A stretch of DNA of 64,000 nt, taken from NCBI GenBank assembly GCA_030602885.1, contig JAUVYV010000014.1, positions 1 through 64,000 of the forward strand, read 5' to 3'. Both the position numbers and the translations under genes were made by a program. A model generated the notes under the pieces. The model saw only the letters and a program-made list of their open reading frames with translations, did not search any database and had not been told where the DNA came from. This DNA comes from Phycisphaerales bacterium (GTDB lineage Bacteria; Planctomycetota; Phycisphaerae; Sedimentisphaerales; Anaerobacaceae). This document shows positions 16,073 to 24,817 of this stretch, piece by piece. The first letter of the stretch is position 1. The number at the start of each line of letters is the position of its first letter.

Positions 16073-17430
16073 TCTTTGAATTCGGGGGCGGTGAGTACGA
16101 GTTCGGAGGCGGTGTGATCAACCTTTTCTGCTTTTTCGATTTTTCCTGTTTTGGTATTGAGCCATTCGGCTTTGTATTTTGCGTGTGGGATGTCGAGGTA
16201 GAGGAGCATTTCGCCGAAGCCGGCGGCGTGGATGGCGTAGTGATTGGGCGGGTCGGCGAGACAATAGGCGGTTCCGTTCAGGGTGTGGATACCTTTGAAG
16301 ATTTCGTTTGCGGGTCGCATACTGACTATGTCGAATGAGTGGATGAATTCGGTGAGGATTTTTAGCTGTTTGCGTAGTTCGGCGGAGCCGCCGCCTGGGC
16401 TGCGTCCGGCGTAGTCAAATGAGCCGTCTTCGTGGCCGACGGCGAAGGAGTAGTCGAGGTTGTTGTAGAGTGCGCCGCCTGCGAGGATGAACTGCCAGGC
16501 CTGGATGCGGTATGTGGAGTCGTCGCTGCCTGCGAAGCCGGTCTCGTTGAAGCCGATGGGGAGGTTGAGGTGGTAGTTAGCGGCGACGGCGGTGGGAGGC
16601 GAGGCGTAGTGGAAGTTGAAGATGGACACGGCTGGATGGGGGTCGGTGACAGTACGGTAGCCGTTGGAGATATTGAGGGAGATGAGGTGCTTTTTGGGCA
16701 GGGACTTTTCGGTATCGACGATGGTATCGACGATGTGGTGCTGCCAGGCCATCTCAACGTTGTGTACCCAGGGCTCGTTGGTGATTTCGTAATAGATGTT
16801 GTCGAAGGCGTTTAGCTCGGTGGCGATTTTGCGGGTGAATTCGGTGTGGATTTTGACGATGTCGGTATTTGCCATTTTGTAAACGTCTTTGTATGAGACC
16901 CTGCCGACGCCGTTGATATTGTTTTGGATGTTCAGCGGCGAGAGGAGCCACATTCTGTCGCCGTAATAAGGGCAGAACAGAGTTATTTCGACGACAATGC
17001 CGCGTTTAGAAGCATGGGTGCAGAAATTTTTGAGGCGGTCAAAGAATTTCCTGTTCCATTTTGACAGGTCGAATTTGTTGAGATTATCACGTGCGCCGGG
17101 GGTATCGGACCTTGTGTATGCGCAGATGTAGCTTTGTGCTTTTGGCGCGAGGACGTTGCTCCGTATTCCGAACGAGCCGGCGACTTCGCGATAGGGGCCT
17201 ACGAAGAGGCGGGTATGGTTGAGCGAATCGGCGGCGAGTGTGTCGAGATATTTGACGTAGTCGAAGTCGAGGTTGATGACGGCGCCGTAGTGTTCGGCGG
17301 AGGTAATCAGGACGGTGGGTTCTGCCCGGAAGAGGAAGTAGTGAGGGTTTTCGGGGTGGAGGGCGAATGGCTGGCTGTTTGCGGTCAGCAGTGAGGATGT
17401 GAGGATTGCAAGCGTGATGAAGGCGTTCAT
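16036..17430 (-). CDS. Secreted glycoside hydrolase-like TIM-barrel protein
   Basis: The product has 464 residues with a signal peptide (MNAFITLAILTSSLLTANS). The body reads like a clan GH-A (GH5-like) barrel. The acid/base candidate is Glu219 in YYEITNEPW and the nucleophile candidate is Glu296 in GFNETGF, on strands 4 and 7 as expected. An early motif LNHTRLFVGPY and the late LDYSFAVGHEDG fit a polysaccharide-binding cleft. The C-terminal 80 residues form a beta domain (GEMLLYLDIPHAKYKAEWLNT). The substrate cannot be named. It has a ribosome site AAGGAGAAC upstream of the ATG. Its extreme 3' end is duplicated 840 bases away. Confidence 0.75.
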   Translation of the reverse strand: MNAFITLAILTSSLLTANSQPFALHPENPHYFLFRAEPTVLITSAEHYGAVINLDFDYVKYLDTLAADSLNHTRLFVGPYREVAGSFGIRSNVLAPKAQSYICAYTRSDTPGARDNLNKFDLSKWNRKFFDRLKNFCTHASKRGIVVEITLFCPYYGDRMWLLSPLNIQNNINGVGRVSYKDVYKMANTDIVKIHTEFTRKIATELNAFDNIYYEITNEPWVHNVEMAWQHHIVDTIVDTEKSLPKKHLISLNISNGYRTVTDPHPAVSIFNFHYASPPTAVAANYHLNLPIGFNETGFAGSDDSTYRIQAWQFILAGGALYNNLDYSFAVGHEDGSFDYAGRSPGGGSAELRKQLKILTEFIHSFDIVSMRPANEIFKGIHTLNGTAYCLADPPNHYAIHAAGFGEMLLYLDIPHAKYKAEWLNTKTGKIEKAEKVDHTASELVLTAPEFKDDIALRITKLKN

Positions 17431-17855
17431 AATGTTCTCCTTTTTCCTTTTGACGTATGTGGTGCGCTGCAGGGGTTTCGTCTAACGGGAGATATTAACA
17501 GGCATCGGGAGAGTTTTCAAAGTTAATTATTCAAACCGACCGAGGGTCAGTTTGAAAACGCAAAAATCAAAGTGTAAAATGCAAAATTGTCGAATCCGCC
17601 GTTGGCGGATGGCTGATTTTATTATTGTTTTTATGGCGCATAATACCTTGTCAAAAGATGAGTTGCGTTTATAGGTACGGACAAATCGGTTAGTTTGAGT
17701 TAATTAGAGATAGGCGCACAGGGGTCGTCGTGCGGGTCGTTTTGGCCAATGTCACATGGCACGGCGATGACCGAAAAACCCGAGTCCGAAGTTGCAATTA
17801 TCGTCATTAGTTAGTAGAATCCGGTTTCTTTTTTGTTGATTAGAGAGAGTTTGCG
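17431..17855. other. Intergenic region with dispersed hairpin repeat
   Basis: This divergent region lies between the hydrolase and the peptidase pair. It contains repeat element copy 1 (17528-17672) and otherwise nothing recognisable; both neighbouring promoters must lie here. Confidence 0.5.
17528..17672. repeat. Dispersed hairpin repeat, copy 1
   Basis: This ~145-base element is related to 21484-21632. It opens with a hairpin (TCAAACCGACC, loop GAG, GGTCAGTTTGA). CAAAAATCAAA and AAAATGCAAAATTGT follow, then a second hairpin AATCCGCC-GTT-GGCGGAT and a T-rich tail. No coding potential. Confidence 0.75.
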
Positions 17856-19085
17856 ATGGCGGAAAGTGTTGACAAGTGTGTGTTGAGTAACGGGATGGTG
17901 GTATTGGGTGAGCGGATGGAAGGGGTGGGGAGTGCAGCTTTTGATTTTATGCTGCCGGCGGGAGCGGCGGTGCTGGCCGAAGGCATGTGCGGGGCGGCAA
18001 ATGTGATAGAGGACTGGATATTTCGGGGTGCGGGGAAAAGGGACAGCAGGCAGTTGGGGGACGCGCTTGACTCACTTGGGCTTCATCGTTCGAGCGTCGT
18101 TGGGAGCAGTCATATAACGATTGGGTCAACACTTGAGGCGAGCAGCTTATCAGAGGCGCTGGGGCTTTATGGTGACATAATTCTTCGGGCACGGCTTGAG
18201 GATGAGCAGTTCGAGCCGGCGAGGCAGCTGGCAATCGACAGCGTGAAGGGTCTGGACGACAACCCGCGTCAGAAGGTGATGCTGGAGCTTCGAGAGCGGT
18301 TTTATCCGCCGCCTTTAGGGCGGAGCACAGCCGGTGAGGTGGCCGAGCTTGAGAAATTGACGCCCGCAGAGACGAAAGAGCTGATAAGCGAGAATTTCAA
18401 TCTGTCGCAGACGATATTTTCGGTGGCGGGCAAGTATGATTTCGATGCGGTACGGCGGCAGATAGAGGGGCTGTTCGAAAGCGGACAAACAAAAAAGGCA
18501 GAGCAGGTTGATATCGGATCGAGGGCGGGCAAATACACGCATATTCATAACGACGGGGCGCAGGTCCATATCGGCTTGATGACCGAGACGGTCAGGCCTG
18601 CCGACGAGGACTACTACAATGCGAGGGTTGCGGTATCGGTTCTGTCGGGCGGGATGAGCTCAAGGTTGTTTACGGAAGTGCGGGAGAAGCGCGGGCTGTG
18701 CTATGCGGTTGGGGCGAGGTATCACGGGCTGAAAGAGGCGGCGGGGATAGGATGCTATGCGGGTACGACGCCGGACAAGGCGCAGGAAACACTCGATGTG
18801 ATAATGGCCGAGTTCAATCGGTTGGCTGATGGGATAAGCAAAGAGGAAGTGCAGCGGGCGAAGGTAGGCTTGAAGAGCGCGCTGATAATGCAGAGCGAGT
18901 CGTCGTCCAGCAGGGCCGGTGCAATAGGAGGTGACTACTATATTCTGGGCAGGGTTCGCAGCTTGGACGAGATAAAGGAGAGGATTGAGGCAACGAGCGT
19001 TAACTCGGTCCTGGGATTTTTGCGAAGAAAAAGGTTCGGTGACTTTACGGTGGTCACTATCGGGCCGAAGGAAGTGAAAATTTAG
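17856..19085 (+). CDS. M16-family peptidase subunit lacking the zinc motif
   Basis: The product has 409 residues in the M16B fold (two homologous halves). The HxxEH zinc motif expected at 49-53 is replaced by NVIED, so it cannot bind catalytic zinc. It retains the substrate-binding Arg/Tyr stretch in the second half (SSRLFTEVREKRGLCYAVGA). The next gene has the zinc motif. Split M16B pairs in which one subunit brings zinc and the other the Arg/Tyr pair form active heterodimers, so these two probably work together on small peptides or leader sequences. There is no signal peptide. The two genes are 11 bases apart and surely co-transcribed. Confidence 0.88.
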   Translation: MAESVDKCVLSNGMVVLGERMEGVGSAAFDFMLPAGAAVLAEGMCGAANVIEDWIFRGAGKRDSRQLGDALDSLGLHRSSVVGSSHITIGSTLEASSLSEALGLYGDIILRARLEDEQFEPARQLAIDSVKGLDDNPRQKVMLELRERFYPPPLGRSTAGEVAELEKLTPAETKELISENFNLSQTIFSVAGKYDFDAVRRQIEGLFESGQTKKAEQVDIGSRAGKYTHIHNDGAQVHIGLMTETVRPADEDYYNARVAVSVLSGGMSSRLFTEVREKRGLCYAVGARYHGLKEAAGIGCYAGTTPDKAQETLDVIMAEFNRLADGISKEEVQRAKVGLKSALIMQSESSSSRAGAIGGDYYILGRVRSLDEIKERIEATSVNSVLGFLRRKRFGDFTVVTIGPKEVKI

Positions 19086-19096
19086 CAGAGAAAGAT

Positions 19097-20314
19097 ATGG
19101 AATTTAAGCAGAAGCGGTTGGCGAACGGGTTGAGCATAATAGGCGAGGTGAACACCGCTGCGCAATCGGCGGCGGTTGGGTTCTTTGTTCGGACGGGCTC
19201 TCGCGATGAGAGCAAAGAGATAAGCGGGGTATCGCATTTCTTAGAGCATATGCTTTTTAAGGGGACGGATAAGCTTAGCGCACTGGAAGTAAACGAGGCG
19301 TTCGACAAGACGGGTGCGCAGTTCAATGCGTTTACGAGCGAGGAGAATACGGTTTTTTGGGCGGCTGTTCTGCCGGAGTATTTAGAGGAGGTGACGGGAC
19401 TGTGGGCGGAGCTGATGAGGCCGGCGCTTAGAGACGATGACTTCAATATCGAGAAGAACGTAATCAAGGAAGAGATTGCGATGTATAAAGACCTGCCCCA
19501 CTATGATGTGATGGACAGGTGCAGGTCACTTCATTTCGGTGAGCATCCGTGCGGCAACAGCGTGTTGGGGACAGAAGAAGCGATAGACGCGATGGGTGCG
19601 GAGCAGATGCGGGGATACTTTGCGAGCAGGTATGCGGCGAATAATATCATTGCGGCGTTTGCGGGAAATTTCGACTGGGAGCGAATGTGCGATTTGGCCG
19701 AGCAAGGTTGCAGCAAGTGGGAGAAACAGGATGCGGCAAGAGTGCTGGCGGAGCATACGGGCAGCGGCAAGAAGGAACGGGTCGAGAAGGCGAATCTGTC
19801 GCGGGAGCATATATGCCTGATAAGCCCGGCGGTATCGGCGCAGGACGAGAGGAGATTTGCGGCGTCGCTTTTGGGGGTTATTGTGGGGGACGACGTGGGG
19901 TCGCGATTTTTCTGGGAGCTGGTCGATAAGGCGGTGGCGGAGACGGCGAGTATGCAGTATTCGCCGATGGACGGGACGGGGGCGTTTTTCAGTTATATCC
20001 GGTGCGGCGCCGGCAACGTCGGCAAGGCGCTCGAGATTGTAAAGAGGGTTTTTGAGGACCTTGCGAACAACGGCGTGACGGAAGAGGAGCTGCGCAAGGC
20101 CAGGAACAAGGCGCTGAGCGCTTTGGTTATCAAGAACGAGCTCCCGATGGGCCGGTTGGTCGATTTGGGGTTTAACTGGGTATATCTGAAGACGTATCGT
20201 GAGATCGAAGAGGACGTCAACGCGGTCAAGGCAGTAAGCGTCGCCGACATCAATTCGCTAATCAAACAGTTCAGTCTGAGCGAGTTTACACAGTATTCGA
20301 TAGGGCCGGCGTAG
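19097..20314 (+). CDS. M16-family zinc peptidase, catalytic subunit
   Basis: The product is a 405-residue M16B peptidase with the full inverzincin motif HFLEH at 47-51 and the distal Glu in NVIKEEIAMY (121-130). The surrounding GVSHFLEHMLFKGT and AFTSEENTVFWA are textbook. The second half lacks a clear Arg/Tyr motif, which the upstream partner supplies. It should cleave peptides or unfolded chains in the cytoplasm, as it has no signal peptide. AGAGAAAG before the ATG is an adequate ribosome site. Confidence 0.93.
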   Translation: MEFKQKRLANGLSIIGEVNTAAQSAAVGFFVRTGSRDESKEISGVSHFLEHMLFKGTDKLSALEVNEAFDKTGAQFNAFTSEENTVFWAAVLPEYLEEVTGLWAELMRPALRDDDFNIEKNVIKEEIAMYKDLPHYDVMDRCRSLHFGEHPCGNSVLGTEEAIDAMGAEQMRGYFASRYAANNIIAAFAGNFDWERMCDLAEQGCSKWEKQDAARVLAEHTGSGKKERVEKANLSREHICLISPAVSAQDERRFAASLLGVIVGDDVGSRFFWELVDKAVAETASMQYSPMDGTGAFFSYIRCGAGNVGKALEIVKRVFEDLANNGVTEEELRKARNKALSALVIKNELPMGRLVDLGFNWVYLKTYREIEEDVNAVKAVSVADINSLIKQFSLSEFTQYSIGPA

Positions 20315-20335
20315 AGTGCGGGGTGCGACGGGGGC

Positions 20336-20911
20336 TTATCTGAATCTTTTTGCCATTTTGGCGATCTCACGGAGCTGGTGGATTGGCAGTACGGCGAGGG
20401 GTTCATCTCGTATCGCGTATCTCGTATTGCGTATTGCGTATTGCGTATTGCGTTCGGCATGTCGCGTGGTGGTCGCGGATTTTGCCTCGCAGCAGCAGGT
20501 TCTTGAGAGGTCTTCGGCAAGGACGAGGACAGCTTCGGTTTTTCCCATTTCGTTCTTGAACGCGGACATTTTGAGTCGTGTTGAGAAGGTGGTTCCATCC
20601 TTTTTTAGGTGCTCGGCAGAGGCGGCGCAGAAGCCGGCGTTTCCGGCTTGTGCGAGGCATCCGTTGATGTTCTTTTTCATCTGGTCTTTGGTGTAGAATG
20701 CGCTAATGTGTTTTCCGAGCAGCTCGGCGCTTGATCTGTAGCCGTGCATCAGGGCCCATCGGGTATTTGCGAAGTGGATACCGCCGGCGAGGTCGGTGAT
20801 AATGACTGCCTGGTCGATGCGTTCTGCGAGCATACCGAGGTGCCGGAGCATCTGCTCGATTTTGAACGGAGCATCAATGTTGGCCTTACGCTTGTTTGAT
20901 TTGAAGAACAT
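20336..20911 (-). CDS. PAS-domain protein carrying a 7-bp repeat tract
   Basis: The product has 191 residues and one PAS domain (about 25-125): AVIITDLAGGIHFANTRWALMHGY, then LKKDGTTFSTRLKMSAF and LAEDLSR. ATG 20911 is chosen over an upstream ATG because GGAGA lies seven bases before it. No output domain is visible, so it may act as a sensor partner. Near the C-terminus the peptide ERNTQYAIRNTRYAIRD is encoded by a 7-bp tandem array (20407-20455). This is almost certainly a repeat inserted in the frame, and the remaining tail IHQLREIAKMAKRF looks like a resumed native helix. Loss or gain of one unit would change the C-terminus. Confidence 0.75.
   Translation of the reverse strand: MFFKSNKRKANIDAPFKIEQMLRHLGMLAERIDQAVIITDLAGGIHFANTRWALMHGYRSSAELLGKHISAFYTKDQMKKNINGCLAQAGNAGFCAASAEHLKKDGTTFSTRLKMSAFKNEMGKTEAVLVLAEDLSRTCCCEAKSATTTRHAERNTQYAIRNTRYAIRDEPLAVLPIHQLREIAKMAKRFR
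20407..20455. repeat. 7-bp tandem repeat inside the PAS gene
   Basis: On the + strand seven units run CTCGTAT, CGCGTAT, CTCGTAT, TGCGTAT three times, then TGCGTTC. The three TGCGTAT copies are identical, suggesting recent expansion. Confidence 0.9.
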
Positions 20912-21269
20912 ATAGCGGTCTCCGCAGCAGGGTGTCGTTAGAAAATTATTCCACACGCTTTACAAACTTTAGTTTCCGATGTTAGGAGTATTGTACCGAA
21001 ACGGGAGAAGAGAGTCAAGTAAGTCCCGGTGGAGGAAGGAGTTAGGGAGGCGGTTTAGAGCTTTTTGCGATGGGGGATATGACATTATGAGACGGGGGTG
21101 GAAACTTTTTCGAGCGGACCGGTACGAAAAAAACGGCGAGTCAGACAAAGCCGTGTGAGAGAATGTGTCAGCGGAGGTGCAAATGTTATTGGGAGGGGTG
21201 ACAGCAGGATATAGCATAGGCGAGGTGCAGTGAAAGGCAGCAGGTCCGATTCGAAGGAGCTTATTGGCT
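20912..21269. other. Intergenic region, nothing recognised
   Basis: This stretch between the PAS gene and the broken XRE regulator contains only short frames without domains. An AAGGAG ribosome site for the XRE remnant ends it. Confidence 0.4.
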
Positions 21270-21496
21270 ATGGAAGTTAAAGAGACGGTGAGACGGTTGC
21301 GACGGCTTTGGTTGTCCTTACGGTAAGTGCCGGGTGTGCAGGGGCAAAGGATAAGGCGCAGATGACTCGGCAGACGATAATTGCCACTGAGCAGGGCAAG
21401 TACTGTCCTTCCCTTTCGCTTGCGTTTCGAATAGCGCGGGCGTTCGGGGTTGGCATCGAAGAGGTATTCGAGTACAATAACAGTAACTCAAACTGA
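21270..21496 (+). pseudogene. Frameshifted XRE-family regulator
   Basis: An ATG at 21270 with AAGGAG upstream starts [14 protein letters not shown], a typical XRE first helix, but hits TAA at 21324. The rest of a Cro/CI-like domain continues in another frame: [22 protein letters not shown] then [18 protein letters not shown] to 21496. The segment between ([11 protein letters not shown]) poorly matches the usual SQEELAEKLGV. The best reading is one 65-75-residue YozG/XRE-type repressor broken by at least one frameshift. Its stop codon lies in the first hairpin of repeat copy 2. Confidence 0.65.
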
Positions 21497-21632
21497 CCAA
21501 CGGCCAGTTTGAGAGTGCAAAAATCAAAAGTAAAAATGCAAAATTGTGGAATCCGCCTGCGGCGAATGGTTGATTTCATTATATTTCCTGTAAGAGAAGA
21601 ACATATTGTCAGATGAAAAGCAGCGTTAATTT
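21484..21632. repeat. Dispersed hairpin repeat, copy 2
   Basis: This is the counterpart of 17528-17672. The hairpin arms are TCAAACTGACC (21488-21498) and GGCCAGTTTGA (21502-21512). The shared GCAAAAATCAAA and AATGCAAAATTGT follow, then GAATCCGCC and a second small hairpin. Position right after a coding end suggests insertion or a terminator role. Confidence 0.75.
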
Positions 21633-21715
21633 TCAATTATAACTCGTTCAGTTTGAGTAATGAGTAAAGGCAGGTGCGTGTGATATTGGGTTCAGTAGTT
21701 TAGGAGAGCAAAGAG

Positions 21716-22969
21716 ATGGCAGGTAATTATTCCCGAAGGAGTTTTTTGAAGAAGGCCTCGGCGGCGGGGAGTGTAGCGATGGCGATGTCGGCGGTGAGCT
21801 ACGGGCGTGTGATGGGCGCCAACGAGCGGATATCGATCGGGCAAATAGGATGCGGCAGTCGGGGGGTGGGTGTTCATATGCCGGGGGTGCACAAGCACGA
21901 CAAGAGTGAGAATATCGAGATAACGGCGGTATGCGACCCGTGGCGAGTGGCTCGCGAGAAGGCGGCGGCGAAAACCAAGGAATGGTATGGTCGTGAAGCG
22001 CAGCAATTTTCTTCGTATCGAGATTTACTTGCGCTGGAGGACGTGGATGCTGTGATGATTGCATCATGTGACCATCAGCACACGACTCATCTTAAGGCGG
22101 CGGCTGAGGCGGGCAAAGATGCGTATTGCGAGAAGCCGTTGGCGATGGAAATGGACAAGCTGAACGCGGCTTATGATGCGGTAAAAAAGGCGGGGATTGT
22201 GGTCCAGATAGGGACGCAGCATAGAAGTTACTCGCCGAATGTGGGGTGCCGGGATTTGTACAGGACGGGTATTCTCGGGACGGTCAGCCGGATTGAGCAG
22301 TGCCGCAACATGGATAAGCCGTACTGGTACCAGCCCATCAAGGACGTGAAGAAAGAGGACATAGACTGGGACGAGTTTGTGATGGGTCAGACGAAGCGGG
22401 GGTTTGACCCTGTTTTGTATTCGTGCTGGTTCGGGTATCGGGAGTTCTGTGACGGGCCTGTGCCGCAGTTGGGCGCTCACTTCATCGACATAGTACACTT
22501 CATTACGGGGGCGACGTTTCCGAAAAGCTGTGCGTGTCTTGGGGGGACTTTTACATGGAAGGACAAGCACAACTTCACGACTCCCGACCATGTGGAGGCG
22601 CTGTGGGTGTATCCCGAGGGGTTCATGGTCAGTTACTCGACGAACTGCGGCAACTGGAAGGGCAGCAGGACGATGATGTTCGCCGATGAGGGTTTGCTGG
22701 ATATGAGCAACGAGAGCGAGCCGGTGTATTCAGGAGAGGGAGGCGGCAAGCGGGCGGGTAAGATACGCGGTGTGAATAAGGTCGAGGAGGTTGCGGTGCC
22801 GGACCATTGGCTGAACTGGCTTCAGTGTCTTCGGAGCCGGGAGGCGCCGGTCGCCCCGATAGAGGCCGGTTATCAGCACGCGGTGGCGTGCATTATGGCG
22901 GTGCGGTCCTTTGATACGGGCAAGCGGATGACGTATGATGCTGAGCATCGTGACGTTCGTGAAGGGTAA
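21716..22969 (+). CDS. Tat-exported Gfo/Idh/MocA family oxidoreductase
   Basis: The product is 417 residues. A twin-arginine signal (SRRSFLKKAS then a hydrophobic stretch to SYG) means export after folding with cofactor. The Rossmann domain begins RISIGQIGCGSRGVG (NAD(P)-binding GxGxxG variant) and has the conserved EKPLAMEMD motif with the catalytic Lys. GTQHRSYSP and HFIDIVHFITG belong to the C-terminal sugar-binding part. Such exported members are very abundant in Planctomycetota and are thought to oxidise sugars or inositols outside the cytoplasm. GGAGAG precedes the ATG. It is not in an obvious operon. Confidence 0.92.
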   Translation: MAGNYSRRSFLKKASAAGSVAMAMSAVSYGRVMGANERISIGQIGCGSRGVGVHMPGVHKHDKSENIEITAVCDPWRVAREKAAAKTKEWYGREAQQFSSYRDLLALEDVDAVMIASCDHQHTTHLKAAAEAGKDAYCEKPLAMEMDKLNAAYDAVKKAGIVVQIGTQHRSYSPNVGCRDLYRTGILGTVSRIEQCRNMDKPYWYQPIKDVKKEDIDWDEFVMGQTKRGFDPVLYSCWFGYREFCDGPVPQLGAHFIDIVHFITGATFPKSCACLGGTFTWKDKHNFTTPDHVEALWVYPEGFMVSYSTNCGNWKGSRTMMFADEGLLDMSNESEPVYSGEGGGKRAGKIRGVNKVEEVAVPDHWLNWLQCLRSREAPVAPIEAGYQHAVACIMAVRSFDTGKRMTYDAEHRDVREG

Positions 22970-23051
22970 AGAGTTGTCAGCGGCGGCCGGCATTTAAGAC
23001 AGCGGGGGTATTCGGCGTGGGGATGGAGGAGGCAGGAGTGGTTATTTACGG

Positions 23052-24290
23052 TCAGAGTTCGGTCCATCTTTTGACGATGAAGTAGATACCCACGTCGTCG
23101 ACGGACAGTTGTTTGAGGGCTTTATCATAGTGTATGGTGCCGCCTGATTTGAACTCGACGCTATTTGCGACGAGTGAGCCGTAGATATCCCCTTTGGCAT
23201 TTACCGTGATATCGACGTTGGGGGCGTAGATGACTCCGGACCAGTTGCTCTTGGCCTTTAAGTCGAAGGTTTGTGGCAGGTCGCCCGTAGCATATAACTG
23301 GAGGTGTTTGGGCTGCTGGGGTGAGCCCTCATAGCTGATACTGCTGCCGTTGTTGGTTACGATGCTGCCGTCTACATAAAGGATGAGTGTGGCGTCGGGC
23401 TTTACGAGTATTTCGCAGTCGTTGCCAAGGAAGATGTCGCCGGTCACATAGAGGACGACAGTTCCCCCGTCAACCACTACTCGTCCATCGATTCCCCCCA
23501 AGACGGCAATATCGGAATACTGTCCGCTGTCGGCAGGGGTAAGTGCCAGGGTGGCGCCGTTGGTGAGTATGCCCGTACCCATATCCGGCAGGGGTGGTGC
23601 GGTTATAGACGGGAATTTGGGTGCTACGGGCAAGGCGTACGTCACGCCGGTTATGGCGGTATTTGAGTCGCCACCACTTATGACGGTGCCCGGGTCTCCG
23701 CCGACACCGACAAAGACATCACCATTGACCACAGTTCCGGGGCCTATGGATATGCTGTCGTCCAGGGTGCTGATGGTTCCAATTGCGACGTCTATGTCGG
23801 TATCGGTTATGTCATCGGAGTTGTAGCCGGTTATCGTAGTGTTTGGCATCAATATGACTTTGTCTTTTGCGAGGATTGCATGGTCAAAGATTCCCTCGAT
23901 CTCAAGGACGGCAGAGACGACTTTGGTGAACCGGCCGGATGCTCCGACGGAGGTGATGACGTAGTCGCCGTTGTTGTCCTTTACGACTTTATAAGTGAAG
24001 ACTGCGTCACAGCTTGGCAAGGTTTCACCAACGGCCATTGGCAGGACACTATCGTTCCAAGGTTTTACGACCAATTTTTGGTTCATCATGTAAATTGCCT
24101 TTTCCAGTCCGGCGTCTGCACCGACTCTGCTGGCGATTTCGTCTGCGGTGCGTGCGGCCCAGGAGCGGACGTGGAAATCCAGAGCCAACAGTCCCGTACC
24201 GAGGACAAGGAGTATAACGACGGCAATCATCACGAGTGGGAGGACGACGCCTTTTCTCTGCCGGCGCGTTTTTTTGTTGATGTGCTTCAT
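23052..24290 (-). CDS. PilX-like prepilin protein with beta-rich passenger
   Basis: The product has 412 residues. Its N-terminus is basic then strongly hydrophobic (RKGVVLPLVMIAVVILLVL), the pattern of PilX-type pilin-like proteins processed after Gly. The conserved region DEIASRVGADAGLEKAIYMMN follows. The rest is a long beta-strand region with repeated Gly-Asp-Thr patterns (GPGTVVNGDVFVGVGG, NNGSSISY), resembling a right-handed beta helix like DUF7305 domains. It probably sits in a type IV pilus or pseudopilus tip or on the cell surface. GGAGG lies upstream of the ATG. No other pilus genes are close. Confidence 0.75.
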   Translation of the reverse strand: MKHINKKTRRQRKGVVLPLVMIAVVILLVLGTGLLALDFHVRSWAARTADEIASRVGADAGLEKAIYMMNQKLVVKPWNDSVLPMAVGETLPSCDAVFTYKVVKDNNGDYVITSVGASGRFTKVVSAVLEIEGIFDHAILAKDKVILMPNTTITGYNSDDITDTDIDVAIGTISTLDDSISIGPGTVVNGDVFVGVGGDPGTVISGGDSNTAITGVTYALPVAPKFPSITAPPLPDMGTGILTNGATLALTPADSGQYSDIAVLGGIDGRVVVDGGTVVLYVTGDIFLGNDCEILVKPDATLILYVDGSIVTNNGSSISYEGSPQQPKHLQLYATGDLPQTFDLKAKSNWSGVIYAPNVDITVNAKGDIYGSLVANSVEFKSGGTIHYDKALKQLSVDDVGIYFIVKRWTEL

Positions 24291-24817
24291 TTTATCAGCC
24301 TCCAGAAGCTCGGTTTCTATCCGCGGTTTTGCGTTGGTCGAGTCGTGCCGATGGGGTGCACAACTGCACGTACGTTATCGACGCGTGAAAAGCTCGACTT
24401 CAGCAGCAATCGGTGGGAGCAGGTCATTTCGCGAAGGTGTTTGGCGTCTTAGAGGGATGAAAGGCCAACTCCTACTTAAAGTATAACCCGGTCTTCGCGG
24501 TTTACAAATGGGCAAAGGCGAGGATGAGCAAGGACGGAGGTATTTGTGGTGTATTGGTGAGGCGAGTGTTTGAGCAGGAGTCAGGGGCCGGCCGGGAGTG
24601 TGTCTCTGATTATAGGACGGTATTTGGCAGGGGAAGGGCAGGAGGAGAGGTTTTAGGCCGGAATCGGGAAGCGGGGGGCAAAGGAACACATTTCGGGCAA
24701 TCTGCGGCTTTTTTTTGCCGATTGACAGCCATTGAGAGTTGCAGCCATCTTGAGACGCGCCGCTGCAAAAGAAGGGGTGTACGCGAGTCGGATAACAGCA
24801 GTAGAGGATGATAGATT
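24291..24817. other. Divergent intergenic region
   Basis: These 527 bases separate the PilX-like gene and the histidine kinase. Open frames exist but show no domain, biased composition or ribosome site. Promoters for both neighbours are expected; none is clear enough to call. Confidence 0.4.

Noticed and set aside
17528-21632. Compensatory base changes in the first hairpin of the two repeat copies
   Set aside because: On close comparison each copy has its own A-C mismatch at a different position, so true covariation is not shown.
24524-24811. 95-codon open frame before the histidine kinase
   Set aside because: G-rich composition alone explains its openness; there is no domain or start signal.
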